This document shows positions 53,383 through 62,314 of a DNA stretch of 64,000 nt, one piece after another (position 1 is the first letter of the stretch; the number at the start of each line of letters is the position of its first letter). The stretch comes from Salinibacter ruber DSM 13855 (GTDB lineage Bacteria; Bacteroidota; Rhodothermia; Rhodothermales; Salinibacteraceae). The stretch spans positions 2,790,001 to 2,854,000 of the forward strand of contig NC_007677.1 of NCBI RefSeq assembly GCF_000013045.1, in the 5' to 3' direction. Both the position numbers and the translations under genes were made by a program. Below the pieces are notes generated by a model. That model was not told the origin of the DNA. It did not search any database and saw only the letters and a program-made list of their open reading frames with translations.

Positions 53383-54597
53383 ATGTCCGTCACCATCGAC
53401 GACGTCCGTGCTGCTCGTGAGCGCCTGGACGACCCGTCTGTCGTCCGCAAAACGCCGATCGACTCCTGCCACTCGCTCTCGGAGCTGTCCGGGGCGGTCG
53501 CCATCCTCAAGATGGAGCACCTGCAGCGCACGGGGTCGTTCAAGACGCGAGGGGCCTATAACAAACTCGCCCAGGTGGCGTCCGGGACCGTCGGTCGGGT
53601 GGTGGCCGCCAGTGCGGGCAACCACGCCCAGGGGGTGGCCCTGGCGGCGACGACGGTCGACCTGCCGTCGACCATTGTCATGCCCCGAAATGCGCCCCAG
53701 GCGAAGGTGGACGCGACGCGCGGCTACGGGGCCGACGTGGAGCTGACGGGCGATACATTTCAGGAGGCGATGACTCGCGCCCGCGAACTGGCCCGGGGCG
53801 ACGACGCGCTCTTCGTCCACGCGTACGACGACCCGGATATCGTGGCGGGCCAGGGCACCCTCGGGTTCGAGCTCTACGAGCAAGTGCCCGATGTCGATAC
53901 CGTCATTGCGCCGATCGGCGGCGGGGGGCTCATCGGCGGCACCAGCATGGCCCTCGCGGACATTGCCCCGGACGTCCGGGTGGTGGGCGTGCAGGCCGCG
54001 GGCGCCGCAACCGTTCCTCAGAGCCTCGCGAAGGGCGTGCCGGTGCCCGTCAACCACCCCGACACCATCGCGGACGGGATCGCTACGGGCGGCGTGTCCG
54101 CACTCACCCTGGGGCTCATCGATGACCACGTCGACGAGGTCATCACCGTTACCGACGGCGAAATTGCGCGCGCCATCCTGCTGCTGCTCGAACGAGCGAA
54201 GCAGCTGGTGGAGGGCGCGGGCGCGGCTCCGGTCGCCGCCCTGCTGTCCGACAAGCTCGACGTGACGGGCGAGACGGTGGTCCCCCTCCTGTGCGGCGGC
54301 AACATCGATCCGGCCCGGCTCCAAGAGGTTCTGGACCACGCCATGGCCGACCGCATCCAACTTCTCCGTCTCCGGGTTCGCATCGACGACCAGCCGGGGA
54401 AGATGGCCGATATTTCCCGGCGCATCGCCGGTCAGGGCGCAAACATCCGGCACGTGCGCCACGATCGGGCGGTGCACGGCCTCGATGTGGGGGAGGCGTA
54501 CCTCGTGTTCGAGGTCATTACCAGTGGTCGGGGCCAGGCCGAAAACACCATCGCGGCCATCGAGGACGACGGCTACGAGGTGGAACGGGTCAACTAG
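53383..54597 (+). CDS. ilvA: Threonine ammonia-lyase with ACT domain
   Basis: 404 residues from ATG 53383 (MSVTIDDVRAARERL). PLP enzyme converting threonine to 2-oxobutyrate and ammonia. PLP lysine Lys54 in RTGSFKTRGA, AASAGNHAQGVA, the phosphate-binding GGGGL in IAPIGGGGLIGG, and the family's VEGAGAAPVAALL. Residues about 325-404 are one ACT-like domain (RLRVRIDDQPGKMADISRRI). Length and a single ACT domain match the short TdcB-like/clostridial type rather than E. coli IlvA with two regulatory domains. Biosynthetic or catabolic role is not decidable. It is divergent from tetR. Confidence 0.93.
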   Translation: MSVTIDDVRAARERLDDPSVVRKTPIDSCHSLSELSGAVAILKMEHLQRTGSFKTRGAYNKLAQVASGTVGRVVAASAGNHAQGVALAATTVDLPSTIVMPRNAPQAKVDATRGYGADVELTGDTFQEAMTRARELARGDDALFVHAYDDPDIVAGQGTLGFELYEQVPDVDTVIAPIGGGGLIGGTSMALADIAPDVRVVGVQAAGAATVPQSLAKGVPVPVNHPDTIADGIATGGVSALTLGLIDDHVDEVITVTDGEIARAILLLLERAKQLVEGAGAAPVAALLSDKLDVTGETVVPLLCGGNIDPARLQEVLDHAMADRIQLLRLRVRIDDQPGKMADISRRIAGQGANIRHVRHDRAVHGLDVGEAYLVFEVITSGRGQAENTIAAIEDDGYEVERVN

Positions 54598-54942
54598 CCG
54601 ATGCTCACTTGTTTTTCCTTCGTAAAAACGTCCCGGACATGATCGAGTAGGATGGCATCCCTATTCGGTCTGATGGAGGTGCACATTGGGACCGCGAAGT
54701 CCCTCTGCACCGGCGACGCACTGCCGGGAAGCTCCCCAGGCGCTCCCCGGAGCGATGGCTAGATGCGACGGATTGTCGGGCCGTCTCCCCGAATGTCCCC
54801 GGATGCTGTCAGGCCCCTCTATGCTCCCGCCAGCACATGCCGAAGTGACAGCCCCCGGCCTGATTGCACACGGCTGGTGCAAATGTTGCTGGATGTAGGG
54901 ACTGTCGTTTGTCACTGATTTCTGAACAACCTCCCCCACTCT
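54598..54942. other. Intergenic region without a supported gene
   Basis: 345 bases. A short frame at 54686-54898 has no credible composition. GTTTTT and AAAAAC near 54608-54628 could pair as a weak AT-only hairpin after ilvA. Nothing else is seen. Confidence 0.45.
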
Positions 54943-55227
54943 ATGCACTACTGCCTGCAGGACCCCCAGAATCAGGTGGTTGGGTTTGTGCTCGACGCCG
55001 ATCAGCTCGGCCACGAGATCTACCGCATCCTTGACTGGTCCGACGAGCACTTTGGGTCCTACTCAGTCGACCAGAACGACGGGCGCGTCTACGTCCGTTC
55101 CGACGACATTGAAGACGAGTCCACCCTTCACACCGAGCCCCTGTCTGTCGGCGACCGCACCCCTGCCTCCGACGGCAGCCACGACGAAGACGGCGACGGT
55201 GGAGAAGCGGAACCTGTCGGGATGTAG
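54943..55227 (+). CDS. Small acidic protein of unknown function
   Basis: 94 residues from ATG 54943 (MHYCLQDPQNQVVGFVLDAD). A compact start with strand-helix pattern (VVGFVLDADQLGHEIYRIL, SDEHFGSYSVDQNDGRVYV) is followed by an acidic, disordered tail (DEDGDGGEAEPVG). No domain is recognised. It precedes the HNH-helicase gene by 112 bases on the same strand and could be co-transcribed with it. Confidence 0.6.
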   Translation: MHYCLQDPQNQVVGFVLDADQLGHEIYRILDWSDEHFGSYSVDQNDGRVYVRSDDIEDESTLHTEPLSVGDRTPASDGSHDEDGDGGEAEPVGM

Positions 55228-55339
55228 TCCCTCGTCGGGGACTCGCGTGTGCCTCCGCCCCGGTCCCGAATCCATCGTCGGGCCGGTCCTGTTGTTCTTG
55301 CGTACCGCCGACGGATCTGCCGATTCGACCGCGCCCGAC

Positions 55340-57598
55340 ATGAGCCGTTCCCGCCACATCCCCGAGGCCGTTCGGCGACGCGTCGAGTACTTCGACGGGC
55401 AGACCTGCCGGGAATGTGGGCGCACGATCGACGGCGTGTCCCTACGGAAGCACCTCGATCACCGGGAGGCCTTTGCGGACGGCGGGGAGCACGCTGTCTT
55501 CAACCTCGACCCCCTGTGCCACGAGTGCAACCGGGCGAAGGGGGACGCCCCAACCGAGCGGACGAACGCCCTCCGGGCCCAATACGACCGGCAGCGCACG
55601 GAAATCCGGGAGTACTTTCGGGACACCGACGCCCACATCGTGGGCAACGACCAACTGCGGACGCCGCAGGAGGAAGGGTACCTCGCCCTGCGTGACCATT
55701 TCAGCGCGGAACGCGCGACGCAACGCCCGGCCATCGTCGTCCTGCCCACGGGCTGTGGAAAGTCGGGCCTCCTCGCCTGCGCCCCGTTCGGGATTGCGGA
55801 GGGCCGCGTCCTGGTGGTGGCGCCGAACCTGACGATCAAGGACGGCCTGGCAGAGGGCACCTTCAGCGGCACCGGCAACTTCTATCATTTCTGTGACGTG
55901 CTACCGCCCGACGCGCGCCTGCCCCGCGTGGTGGCCCTGGAGCGAGGCCGCGTGAACGAGGAGGACTGCCGCCGGGCGGACGTGATCGTGGCGAACGTGC
56001 AGCAGCTGCAGGGCTGGCTGCCCCTCTTTCCGTCCGACTTCTTCGACCTCATTCTGGTGGACGAGGCGCACCATGCCCCCGCCGACTCGTGGCAGAACGT
56101 CAATCAGGCGTTCCCCGACGCGAAGAAGATCTACTGCACGGCCACGCCGTTTCGGAGCGACGAGCGCCCCATCCGCGCCGAGCCGGTCTACCGCTACGCC
56201 CTGGCCGACGCCATCAACGCCGGGTACGTGAAGAACATCGTGCGGGTCGATGCCGTGGCGTCCGAAATGACGTTCACCGTGGAGGGAGAGGAGCGGTCGT
56301 TCACCCGCGAGGAGATCATGGACCTGCGCGAGGAAACCTGGTTCTCGCGGGGCGTGGCCCTGTCGGACGTCTGCAACGAGACAATCGTAGACCGCAGCGT
56401 GCAGCTCCTGCAGGCCAAGACCCGGCGCGGCACGGAGCGGCACCAGATTCTCGCCGCGGCCTGCTCCATCCGCCACGCCGAGCAGGTAGCGGCCCTCTAC
56501 CGGAGCCGGGGCGTCGAGGCCGCGTTCGTGGCGAGCCGCGGCATGACGACCGAGGAGCGCGAGCGCCGCCTCCGTGCCTACGAACACGGCGATCTCGACA
56601 CCATGGTCCACGTGGGCATTCTGGGGGAGGGCTACGACAACAAAAACATTTCCATCGCGGCCCTCTTCCGCCCGTTCCGCTCCGTCGCCCCTTATACCCA
56701 GTTCGTGGGCCGGGCCCTCCGCGCCCTGCCCAACGGCACCGAGACCGACAACCTCGCGCACGTGGTGGCCCACGCGGGCCTCAACCAGGACGGTCACTGG
56801 CAGTACTTCAAGCACGAAACCGAGGAGGCGCAGGTGCTCGCGGACCTGGACGCCTGGGCGCAGTCCCACACCGAGGAGGGCGCGGGGGACACGGACACAG
56901 ACGCGTCGCGGGACCGCAGCGAGAGCGACCCCGCGGAGGTCACGAGCGAAGAGATCGAGGGCTTCGACGTGGATGCGTACCTGCCGGTGGAGGGCGCCGA
57001 AGCCGAGGAGGCCCAGGCCGACTTTGCCGCCATGGAGGAGGCCCTCGACAGCCTGCGCGAGAAGGGCCTCGACGTGCCGGACGCCGACCACCTCAAACGG
57101 GAAATCGTCGAGCGAAACCACCCGCTCGGCGACGAGGACCTGCCGCCTCCCCCCAACCGACCGGCCCGCGAGCGACAGGCCTACCGCACGATGCTAAACC
57201 ATGCCGTCCGCCGCGCCGCGGGCACCGTCCTGCACCGGCTCGACCTGCCCTCGGACGAAGCCCTCGTCGGGGTCGTGGGGCAGGGCGACGAAGCGAACAA
57301 CATCGAGGTCGTGATCCGGATGCTGCATCGCCGGGTGAACGCCGCGGTGGGCCGCGACGACGAGGCAACGGGCCGCAACGGGTGGTCGCTCGCCGCCCTG
57401 AAGACGGCGAAGGAGCGTGTCCCCGACATCCGGGACGCCGTGCTCGCCCACATCGAGGACGCCGGCGGCAACGAGGGCCCGGAGGCCCCAGACACAGCCC
57501 CCTCCCCGGGGCCGGACCCGTCGGACACAGAGCCCCAGGAGGACGCGTGGACGGCCGACGACGTGGACTGGGGCGATCCATTTTCGTCTTCAGGCTAG
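55340..57598 (+). CDS. HNH-nuclease / SF2 DEAD-DEAH helicase fusion protein
   Basis: 752 residues from ATG 55340. Residues 15-70 form an HNH nuclease domain: C23-R-E-C26, H38-L-D-H41, N55, C60-H-E-C63-N. Then an SF2 helicase: Walker A L135-PTGCGKS142, motif II D241-E-A-H, motif III T267-A-T-P, helicase_C with VHVGILGEGYDNKNI and motif VI QFVGRALRALP. The acidic region (about 510-590) and the C-terminus (about 700-752) look disordered. Nuclease-helicase fusions of this kind occur in restriction and phage-defence settings, where the helicase tracks along DNA and the HNH domain cuts. The longer upstream frame overlaps the preceding gene and is rejected. No methylase or other defence gene is adjacent. 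Confidence 0.9.
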   Translation: MSRSRHIPEAVRRRVEYFDGQTCRECGRTIDGVSLRKHLDHREAFADGGEHAVFNLDPLCHECNRAKGDAPTERTNALRAQYDRQRTEIREYFRDTDAHIVGNDQLRTPQEEGYLALRDHFSAERATQRPAIVVLPTGCGKSGLLACAPFGIAEGRVLVVAPNLTIKDGLAEGTFSGTGNFYHFCDVLPPDARLPRVVALERGRVNEEDCRRADVIVANVQQLQGWLPLFPSDFFDLILVDEAHHAPADSWQNVNQAFPDAKKIYCTATPFRSDERPIRAEPVYRYALADAINAGYVKNIVRVDAVASEMTFTVEGEERSFTREEIMDLREETWFSRGVALSDVCNETIVDRSVQLLQAKTRRGTERHQILAAACSIRHAEQVAALYRSRGVEAAFVASRGMTTEERERRLRAYEHGDLDTMVHVGILGEGYDNKNISIAALFRPFRSVAPYTQFVGRALRALPNGTETDNLAHVVAHAGLNQDGHWQYFKHETEEAQVLADLDAWAQSHTEEGAGDTDTDASRDRSESDPAEVTSEEIEGFDVDAYLPVEGAEAEEAQADFAAMEEALDSLREKGLDVPDADHLKREIVERNHPLGDEDLPPPPNRPARERQAYRTMLNHAVRRAAGTVLHRLDLPSDEALVGVVGQGDEANNIEVVIRMLHRRVNAAVGRDDEATGRNGWSLAALKTAKERVPDIRDAVLAHIEDAGGNEGPEAPDTAPSPGPDPSDTEPQEDAWTADDVDWGDPFSSSG

Positions 57599-57691
57599 GG
57601 GATGCCGCCCCCCGTCTACAGTCGCAGCCGCCCGGCCCCACGGCCCGCCCCTTTGGAACCCGTCGCACGTTTCACACTGCCCCCAGCGCGG

Positions 57692-58471
57692 ATGCTGCCT
57701 CCCGATCCGTTTCGGTCGCCCGCACAGGCGGCGTCCTTCCTCGTCCTGCTGATGGGGGTGTGTCTCATCCTGGTGGGGAGCGTGGCGCCCCGCGCGGCGG
57801 CACAGGATGCGCGGGTGGGCCTTCGCACGGGGCCCACCTTCGGGTTTCTGAGCGACAGCGCAATTCCCTTCACCGGAGGCCGGCGCACAACCAACGCAAA
57901 CCCGCGGCTCGACCTGCACGCCGGGGCCGTTCTGCTCGTCCCGCTCACCGATGCCTATTTCCTCCAACCGGAGCTCTTATACATCCAGAAGGGCGGCCAC
58001 TTCTCCCAACCGCTGTCCGAGCGGTACTCCGTGGAGCGGTATCGCCTGTCGTACGTGCAGGGCCTGATGCTTGGGCGCCGCGCCCTCCCGATCCGGGGCC
58101 GTCTGTCCGCCCACGCCGTGGCGGGGCTCTCCGTGGACGTGGCGCTCAGGGGCACCGTGCAGCGCGACGCCCGCTCCGCCCGAGGAACCTTTGAGGACCG
58201 CATCGACCTCCTGGACGACGACCACCTTCGTCGCTGGGACGTGGGGCTCGTGGTGGGGGCGGGGCTGGAATACGGCATTGGGGCAACCGGGCGCCTGGGC
58301 CTTGCGCTCCGGTACAACCCGGGCCTCCGCTCGGTCTTTGCCGGGTCCGAGGACGCATTGGGCCCCTCGACGAACGCAGGGGTATTTCCGCTATCCGCCC
58401 CTCCGTCCACCCTCCGCCACGACGTGGTCACCGCCAGCCTCACATACACGGTTCCCCTGCAGCTCTTTTGA
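57692..58471 (+). CDS. Outer-membrane beta-barrel protein (PorT-like)
   Basis: 259 residues from ATG 57692; the upstream in-frame ATG at 57602 gives an arginine/proline-rich extension. A signal peptide (residues about 10-38, FLVLLMGVCLILVGSVAPRAAA) precedes beta-barrel strands: VGLRTGPTFGFLSD, LDLHAGAVLLVPLTDAYFLQ, ELLYIQKGGHFSQ, GLVVGAGLEYGIG, LGLALRYNPGLRSV. It ends in VTASLTYTVPLQLF with a terminal Phe, as for outer-membrane barrels. Function unassigned; PorT/OmpA-barrel families are likely. It follows the helicase gene by 93 bases. Confidence 0.8.
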   Translation: MLPPDPFRSPAQAASFLVLLMGVCLILVGSVAPRAAAQDARVGLRTGPTFGFLSDSAIPFTGGRRTTNANPRLDLHAGAVLLVPLTDAYFLQPELLYIQKGGHFSQPLSERYSVERYRLSYVQGLMLGRRALPIRGRLSAHAVAGLSVDVALRGTVQRDARSARGTFEDRIDLLDDDHLRRWDVGLVVGAGLEYGIGATGRLGLALRYNPGLRSVFAGSEDALGPSTNAGVFPLSAPPSTLRHDVVTASLTYTVPLQLF

Positions 58472-58487
58472 CAGGCCCGGCGCCGCC

Positions 58488-59804
58488 CTACTCCGTCCCT
58501 TGTGCGAACAAGGTCCCCCGCACGTACGGCGCCGCCAGTGTGAGGATGCGGCCCACCATGAGCGTCGCGATGCCCCACCACACCCCGACGAGGCCCCAGC
58601 CCATGGGGTTCACTAGGAGCAGCACCACGGCCGCCGCCAGGGCCGTTCCAATCATCGCTTTTGCCAGGTACGGAAACGCCTCCGCCCCCATGTAGATGCC
58701 GTCCCCGACGAAGACGAGCCCGTTCAGGGGCTGGAGCACCACCACGAAGAGGTACACGTCGAGAAGCGCCGCGACCGTGTCGGGGTCGTCGGTAAAAAAG
58801 CCGGGCAGGACCGGCCGCAGGGCCCAGAACCCGAGGCCAAGCCCGACGCCCACGGCCAGGCCCCACTGCACCAACCGATTGGCCACCTCGCGGGCCGATT
58901 CCAGGTCGTCCGCCCCGAGGTGCTTCGAGACGAGGGCCTGCGCCGCGACGGCCAGTGCGTCGACCAGCAGGGCGAGGAAGGTCCAGAGCTGGGCCGCGAC
59001 CTGATGCGCCGCCACGGCCGTCACGCCCACGCGGGCCGCCATGGCCGTCGCCAGCGTCATGGTGCCCACGAGCGAGGCGGTGCGCAAGAACAGGTCCCGT
59101 CCCACCTTCAGAAAGGGCACGAGCGTGTGGGGCGCCGGCCACCGCAGCCGAATCCCGAGTTCGTCCCGCTGCGCGTAGAGGAGCAAGTACAGAAACGTGA
59201 GGGCCCCGACCCACTGGCCGACGGCCGTCGCCGCCGCGGCCCCTGCAAGGCCCCAGTCGAAGACAAAAATCAACAGCGGGTCGAGCCCGCCGTTGACGAC
59301 GTTGAAGCCGAGCGTCACCACCATCGGCGTGCGGGTGTCCTGGTACCCCCGAAAGGCACCGTGACTCGCCGTGATGAGCAGCACCGCCGGGCCGGCCAGG
59401 GCGCGGATGCGCAGGTAGGACAGGGCCGGGGCCATCAGCTCCTCACTCGCCCCCATCACGATCAAGATGGGGCGGGCCAGCGCCTGCAGGGCGGCGAGGG
59501 CCACGATACCCACCGCCATGGCGAGCACAAGCGCCCGCACGACCGCCCGCCCGGCCTCCTCACGGTCGTCGTTGCCCACGGCCCGGCCTACGCGCGGGGT
59601 GGTGCCGTACGCGAGGAAGTTGAAGACGACGAACGTCATCGAAAAGATCGAGGTGTTCACCCCGAGGGCCCCCAGCGGAATGCGGCCCAACTGTCCCACG
59701 AACGCGGTGTCGACCAGCGAGACGAGCGGCCCGGCGGCAAGCCCCGCGAGGGCCGGCACCGCCAGGTCCAAAATGTCGCGATCGTACGGACTCGAAAGGA
59801 TCAA
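58488..59804 (-). CDS. MATE-family multidrug/cation antiporter (DinF-like)
   Basis: 438 residues, 12 membrane segments in two six-TM halves. Landmarks: LAVPALAGLAAGPLVSLVDT and AFVGQLGRIPLGALG (TM1), ASHGAFRGYQDTRTPMVVTL, FNVVNGGLDPLLIF and AAHQVAAQLWTF. The DinF/plant EDS5-like branch fits. Start is TTG 59804; no ATG or GTG upstream is in frame, so translation initiation is uncertain. It converges on the barrel gene. Role: Na+- or H+-driven export of drugs or metabolites. Confidence 0.9.
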   Translation of the reverse strand: MILSSPYDRDILDLAVPALAGLAAGPLVSLVDTAFVGQLGRIPLGALGVNTSIFSMTFVVFNFLAYGTTPRVGRAVGNDDREEAGRAVVRALVLAMAVGIVALAALQALARPILIVMGASEELMAPALSYLRIRALAGPAVLLITASHGAFRGYQDTRTPMVVTLGFNVVNGGLDPLLIFVFDWGLAGAAAATAVGQWVGALTFLYLLLYAQRDELGIRLRWPAPHTLVPFLKVGRDLFLRTASLVGTMTLATAMAARVGVTAVAAHQVAAQLWTFLALLVDALAVAAQALVSKHLGADDLESAREVANRLVQWGLAVGVGLGLGFWALRPVLPGFFTDDPDTVAALLDVYLFVVVLQPLNGLVFVGDGIYMGAEAFPYLAKAMIGTALAAAVVLLLVNPMGWGLVGVWWGIATLMVGRILTLAAPYVRGTLFAQGTE

Positions 59805-60391
59805 GTGAACCGACCTTGCATGCGTTCGACGGGACTGCGCAACCGCAATGCCCCACGAGTCCCACCGCCGATGGATTCCTCCGCGTCGCGGGCCCGCCGC
59901 CCGCGTCTCCAGAATTCACGGAAGGGTTCCGTCGCCTTTCGCAGTTCTCAGGTTCGCAGGCGACGGCGGCGCCTCAACGCCCCCCGTCGCGTTCCGTCCA
60001 TCGATGCAAGGGCACAATCCTGCCCTGATCGATACGTCCATACGACGGACGCGTGCTTCACGGACGGGCCCCGCGTCACCGCCCGCACGGAACCGGAATA
60101 AAATCCATCCCAGCACCGGAGCCGCAGGTCTCACGAGTCGAGCCACGGGCTCCGTCCCGGTCCGACAGCGTTCTTTCCGGGACGTCGTGCTTGGGCCTCC
60201 TGGGCCCGGCAGGCGGCATGTTGTGTGCTACGCCAGGATCTTTTCGGCACACTGCGGGCCCTGCCGCCTGCGAAAAACCGGCAAAGGGGGACACTGGAGA
60301 CGGATGATAATAGTTCGATAACAACAGCAACGCGGATCTGAAGGTAGGACCGAGTGCTCCACAGTCTCCAAGACGACTGGCTTCACACACT
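59805..60391. promoter_or_regulatory. Long divergent intergenic region, MATE / phoB
   Basis: 587 bases without a supported gene. It contains a nested inverted repeat (60209-60271, listed separately) and 'gatgataatag' near 60302-60312, a possible -10 region about 80 bases before the phoB GTG. No clear Pho box was found. Confidence 0.45.
60209..60271. repeat. Nested inverted repeat (cruciform or RNA hairpin) upstream of phoB
   Basis: Outer arms GCAGGCGGCA (60209-60218) and TGCCGCCTGC (60262-60271) are perfectly complementary. Inside them GTGTGC and GCACAC form a second 6-bp stem (about 60223-60228 and 60247-60252). The structure is 121 bases before the phoB start and could be a leader element or a terminator-like hairpin. 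Confidence 0.7.
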
Positions 60392-61102
60392 GTGACGGAA
60401 CAGCAGCTCGGAACGAAGGAGTCCACCATTCTCGTCGTTGACGACGAGGAGGACCTGCTTAGCCTTGTGGAGTATAATCTGGAGCAGGAGGGGTTTGGCG
60501 TTTTGCTTGCCCGCGATGGGGTTGAGGCGCTCGAGCAGGCGCGCGAGCACGACCCGGACCTCATCATCCTCGACATCATGATGCCCAAGATGGACGGCAT
60601 CGAGGTGTGCCAGAAGCTCCGCAAGGACGCCCACCTCCGCACCATCCCAATCATGATGCTGACCGCCCGGAACGAGGAGGATGATAAGGTACAGGGGCTC
60701 GACGTAGGGGCCGACATCTATCTCGGAAAGCCGGTCTCCGTGTCCGTCATCGTCAGCCAGACCAAGGCCCTGCTACGCAGTGCCCACCGCTACGAGGACC
60801 CGCCCGACCAAATCGAAGTGCACAATCTGCGGGTGGACCGGGACCGATACCTCGTCTACCAGGAAAACGGCGACGGCGAGACGGAAATGCGGTTTCCCCG
60901 CAAGGAGTTCGAACTGCTCTACTTTCTGGCCTCGCATCCCGGCCGCGTGTTCTCCCGACAAGAGATTCTCGACGAGGTATGGGGCCGCGATGTCTACGTC
61001 GTGGACCGAACCGTGGACGTGCACATCCGCAAAATCCGCGAGAAAATTGGCAGCGAATACATTGAAACGGTCAAGGGCGTCGGGTACCGGATGAAAGAAT
61101 AG
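60392..61102 (+). CDS. phoB: PhoB-type response regulator (OmpR/PhoB family)
   Basis: 236 residues, GTG start. Receiver domain 10-125 with phospho-acceptor Asp61 (LIILDIMMPKMDG), acidic pair D17-D18, Thr91 and Lys113. The C-terminal winged helix is at about 140-235 (RFPRKEFELLYFLASHPGRV, DVYVVDRTVDVHIRKIREKI, KGVGYRMK). The position directly upstream of pstS-pstC-pstA identifies it as the phosphate-limitation regulator. The sensor kinase PhoR is not next to it here, unlike the usual phoBR arrangement. Confidence 0.92.
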   Translation: MTEQQLGTKESTILVVDDEEDLLSLVEYNLEQEGFGVLLARDGVEALEQAREHDPDLIILDIMMPKMDGIEVCQKLRKDAHLRTIPIMMLTARNEEDDKVQGLDVGADIYLGKPVSVSVIVSQTKALLRSAHRYEDPPDQIEVHNLRVDRDRYLVYQENGDGETEMRFPRKEFELLYFLASHPGRVFSRQEILDEVWGRDVYVVDRTVDVHIRKIREKIGSEYIETVKGVGYRMKE

Positions 61103-61138
61103 GGGCCAAGGGCGACGAACAGGGCTTTCTCTTGGCCC
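61103..61138 (+). terminator. Hairpin directly after phoB
   Basis: GGGCCAAG (61103-61110) and CTTGGCCC (61131-61138) are perfectly complementary with a 20-base loop, beginning right after the phoB stop. It may partially terminate phoB transcription or stabilise its mRNA end. No T-run follows. Confidence 0.5.
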
Positions 61139-61139
61139 G

Positions 61140-61163
61140 AGTGAGCATTATGATTGACTCACT
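61140..61163. promoter_or_regulatory. Inverted repeat before pstS
   Basis: AGTGAG (61140-61145) and CTCACT (61158-61163) flank a 12-base AT-rich centre containing 'attatgatt', about 40 bases before the pstS ATG. Possible operator or promoter element of pstSCA. Confidence 0.4.
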
Positions 61164-61204
61164 ACGTTCACCTCCGTCATCTTCTTCATGCTTTTTCCGC
61201 TATA

Positions 61205-62272
61205 ATGCGTAGGCTCCCGTCTTTTCTCCCTCAATGTTCGCCGGCGTTCCCATCGGCCCTCGCCGGACTCGTCGTACTGGCAGTCGTACTCGTCGGCTGT
61301 GGCGGCTCTTCGGTCGACTCGGTAAGCATTGACGGCTCCAGCACCGTCTTTCCCCTCACGGAGGCCGTCGCGGAGGAATTCATGGAGGACAGCCAGGGCG
61401 CCCGGGTGAACGTGGGCGTGAGCGGCACCGGCGGAGGGTTCTCGAAGTTTCTGCGGGGGGAGACGGCCATCAACGATGCCTCCCGCCCCATTGCCCCGAA
61501 CGAGATTGAAAAGGCAGAGGCAAACGGCATCGAGTTTATCGAAATTCCGGTCGCCTACGACGGACTGGCCGTCGTGGTGCACCCCGAAAACGACTGGGCC
61601 AGCTGCCTGACCGCCGGCGAGCTCCGTGAGATTTGGAAGCCGGACAGCTCGATTGACCGCTGGGGCCAGATTCGCGACTCCTATCCGGACCGGCCCATCA
61701 AGCTGTACGGGCCCGGCACGGCCAGTGGCACCTACGACTACTTCACGGAGGCGATTGTGGGGGAGGCGGAGGCCAGCCGCTCCGACTTCACCGCAAGCGA
61801 GGACGACAACGTGCTCGTGCAGGGCATCACGGGGACGGAAACCGCCTTGGGGTACTTCGGGCTGGCCTACTACGAGAACAACGCCGACAAGCTGAAGGCC
61901 CTGAGCATCGACCCGGACGAACGGGACGGCGGGGCCCCCTGCGTCACCCCCGGCGCGGAAACCGTCAAGAACGGGCGCTACCGCCCGCTCTCACGCCCGC
62001 TCTTCATCTACGTCAACCCCGCGAAAATCACCCCCACCGTCGAAAAGTTCGTCACGTTCTACCTCCAGAATGCCGACGAACTGGCCTCCGACGTGGGCTA
62101 CGTCGCGATGCCCGACGACGCGTACGAGCTGGCCCTGCAGCGCTTTCAGGACCGAACGAGCGGAACGGTCTTCGGGGCCGAGGGCGTGGACGCAACGGGC
62201 ACGCAGGTGGAGGAAATGCTCCGCGAGGCAGCCGAAGGCACGGCACCGTCCGACACAGTGGCCGCCGAGTAG
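61205..62272 (+). CDS. pstS: Phosphate-binding periplasmic lipoprotein PstS
   Basis: 355 residues from ATG 61205, chosen because it begins a lipoprotein signal ending LVGC (Cys32); a longer frame from 61154 is less likely. Type-2 periplasmic binding fold with phosphate-binding signatures DGSSTVFPLTEAVAEEF, GVSGTGGGFSKFLRGE, NDASRPI and GPGTASGTYDYF. Delivers phosphate to PstCA. The acidic tail after ~335 is disordered. The order phoB-pstS-pstC-pstA supports the assignment. Confidence 0.95.
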   Translation: MRRLPSFLPQCSPAFPSALAGLVVLAVVLVGCGGSSVDSVSIDGSSTVFPLTEAVAEEFMEDSQGARVNVGVSGTGGGFSKFLRGETAINDASRPIAPNEIEKAEANGIEFIEIPVAYDGLAVVVHPENDWASCLTAGELREIWKPDSSIDRWGQIRDSYPDRPIKLYGPGTASGTYDYFTEAIVGEAEASRSDFTASEDDNVLVQGITGTETALGYFGLAYYENNADKLKALSIDPDERDGGAPCVTPGAETVKNGRYRPLSRPLFIYVNPAKITPTVEKFVTFYLQNADELASDVGYVAMPDDAYELALQRFQDRTSGTVFGAEGVDATGTQVEEMLREAAEGTAPSDTVAAE

Positions 62273-62314
62273 GTCTTTGCCCGGTCGCGAGCGTCTTGAA
62301 CAGGCTTCCCCCTT

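Noticed and set aside
54980-55339. Upstream extension of the HNH-helicase
   Set aside because: It overlaps the 94-residue gene in another frame and is threonine/proline-rich; the HNH domain starts cleanly after ATG 55340.
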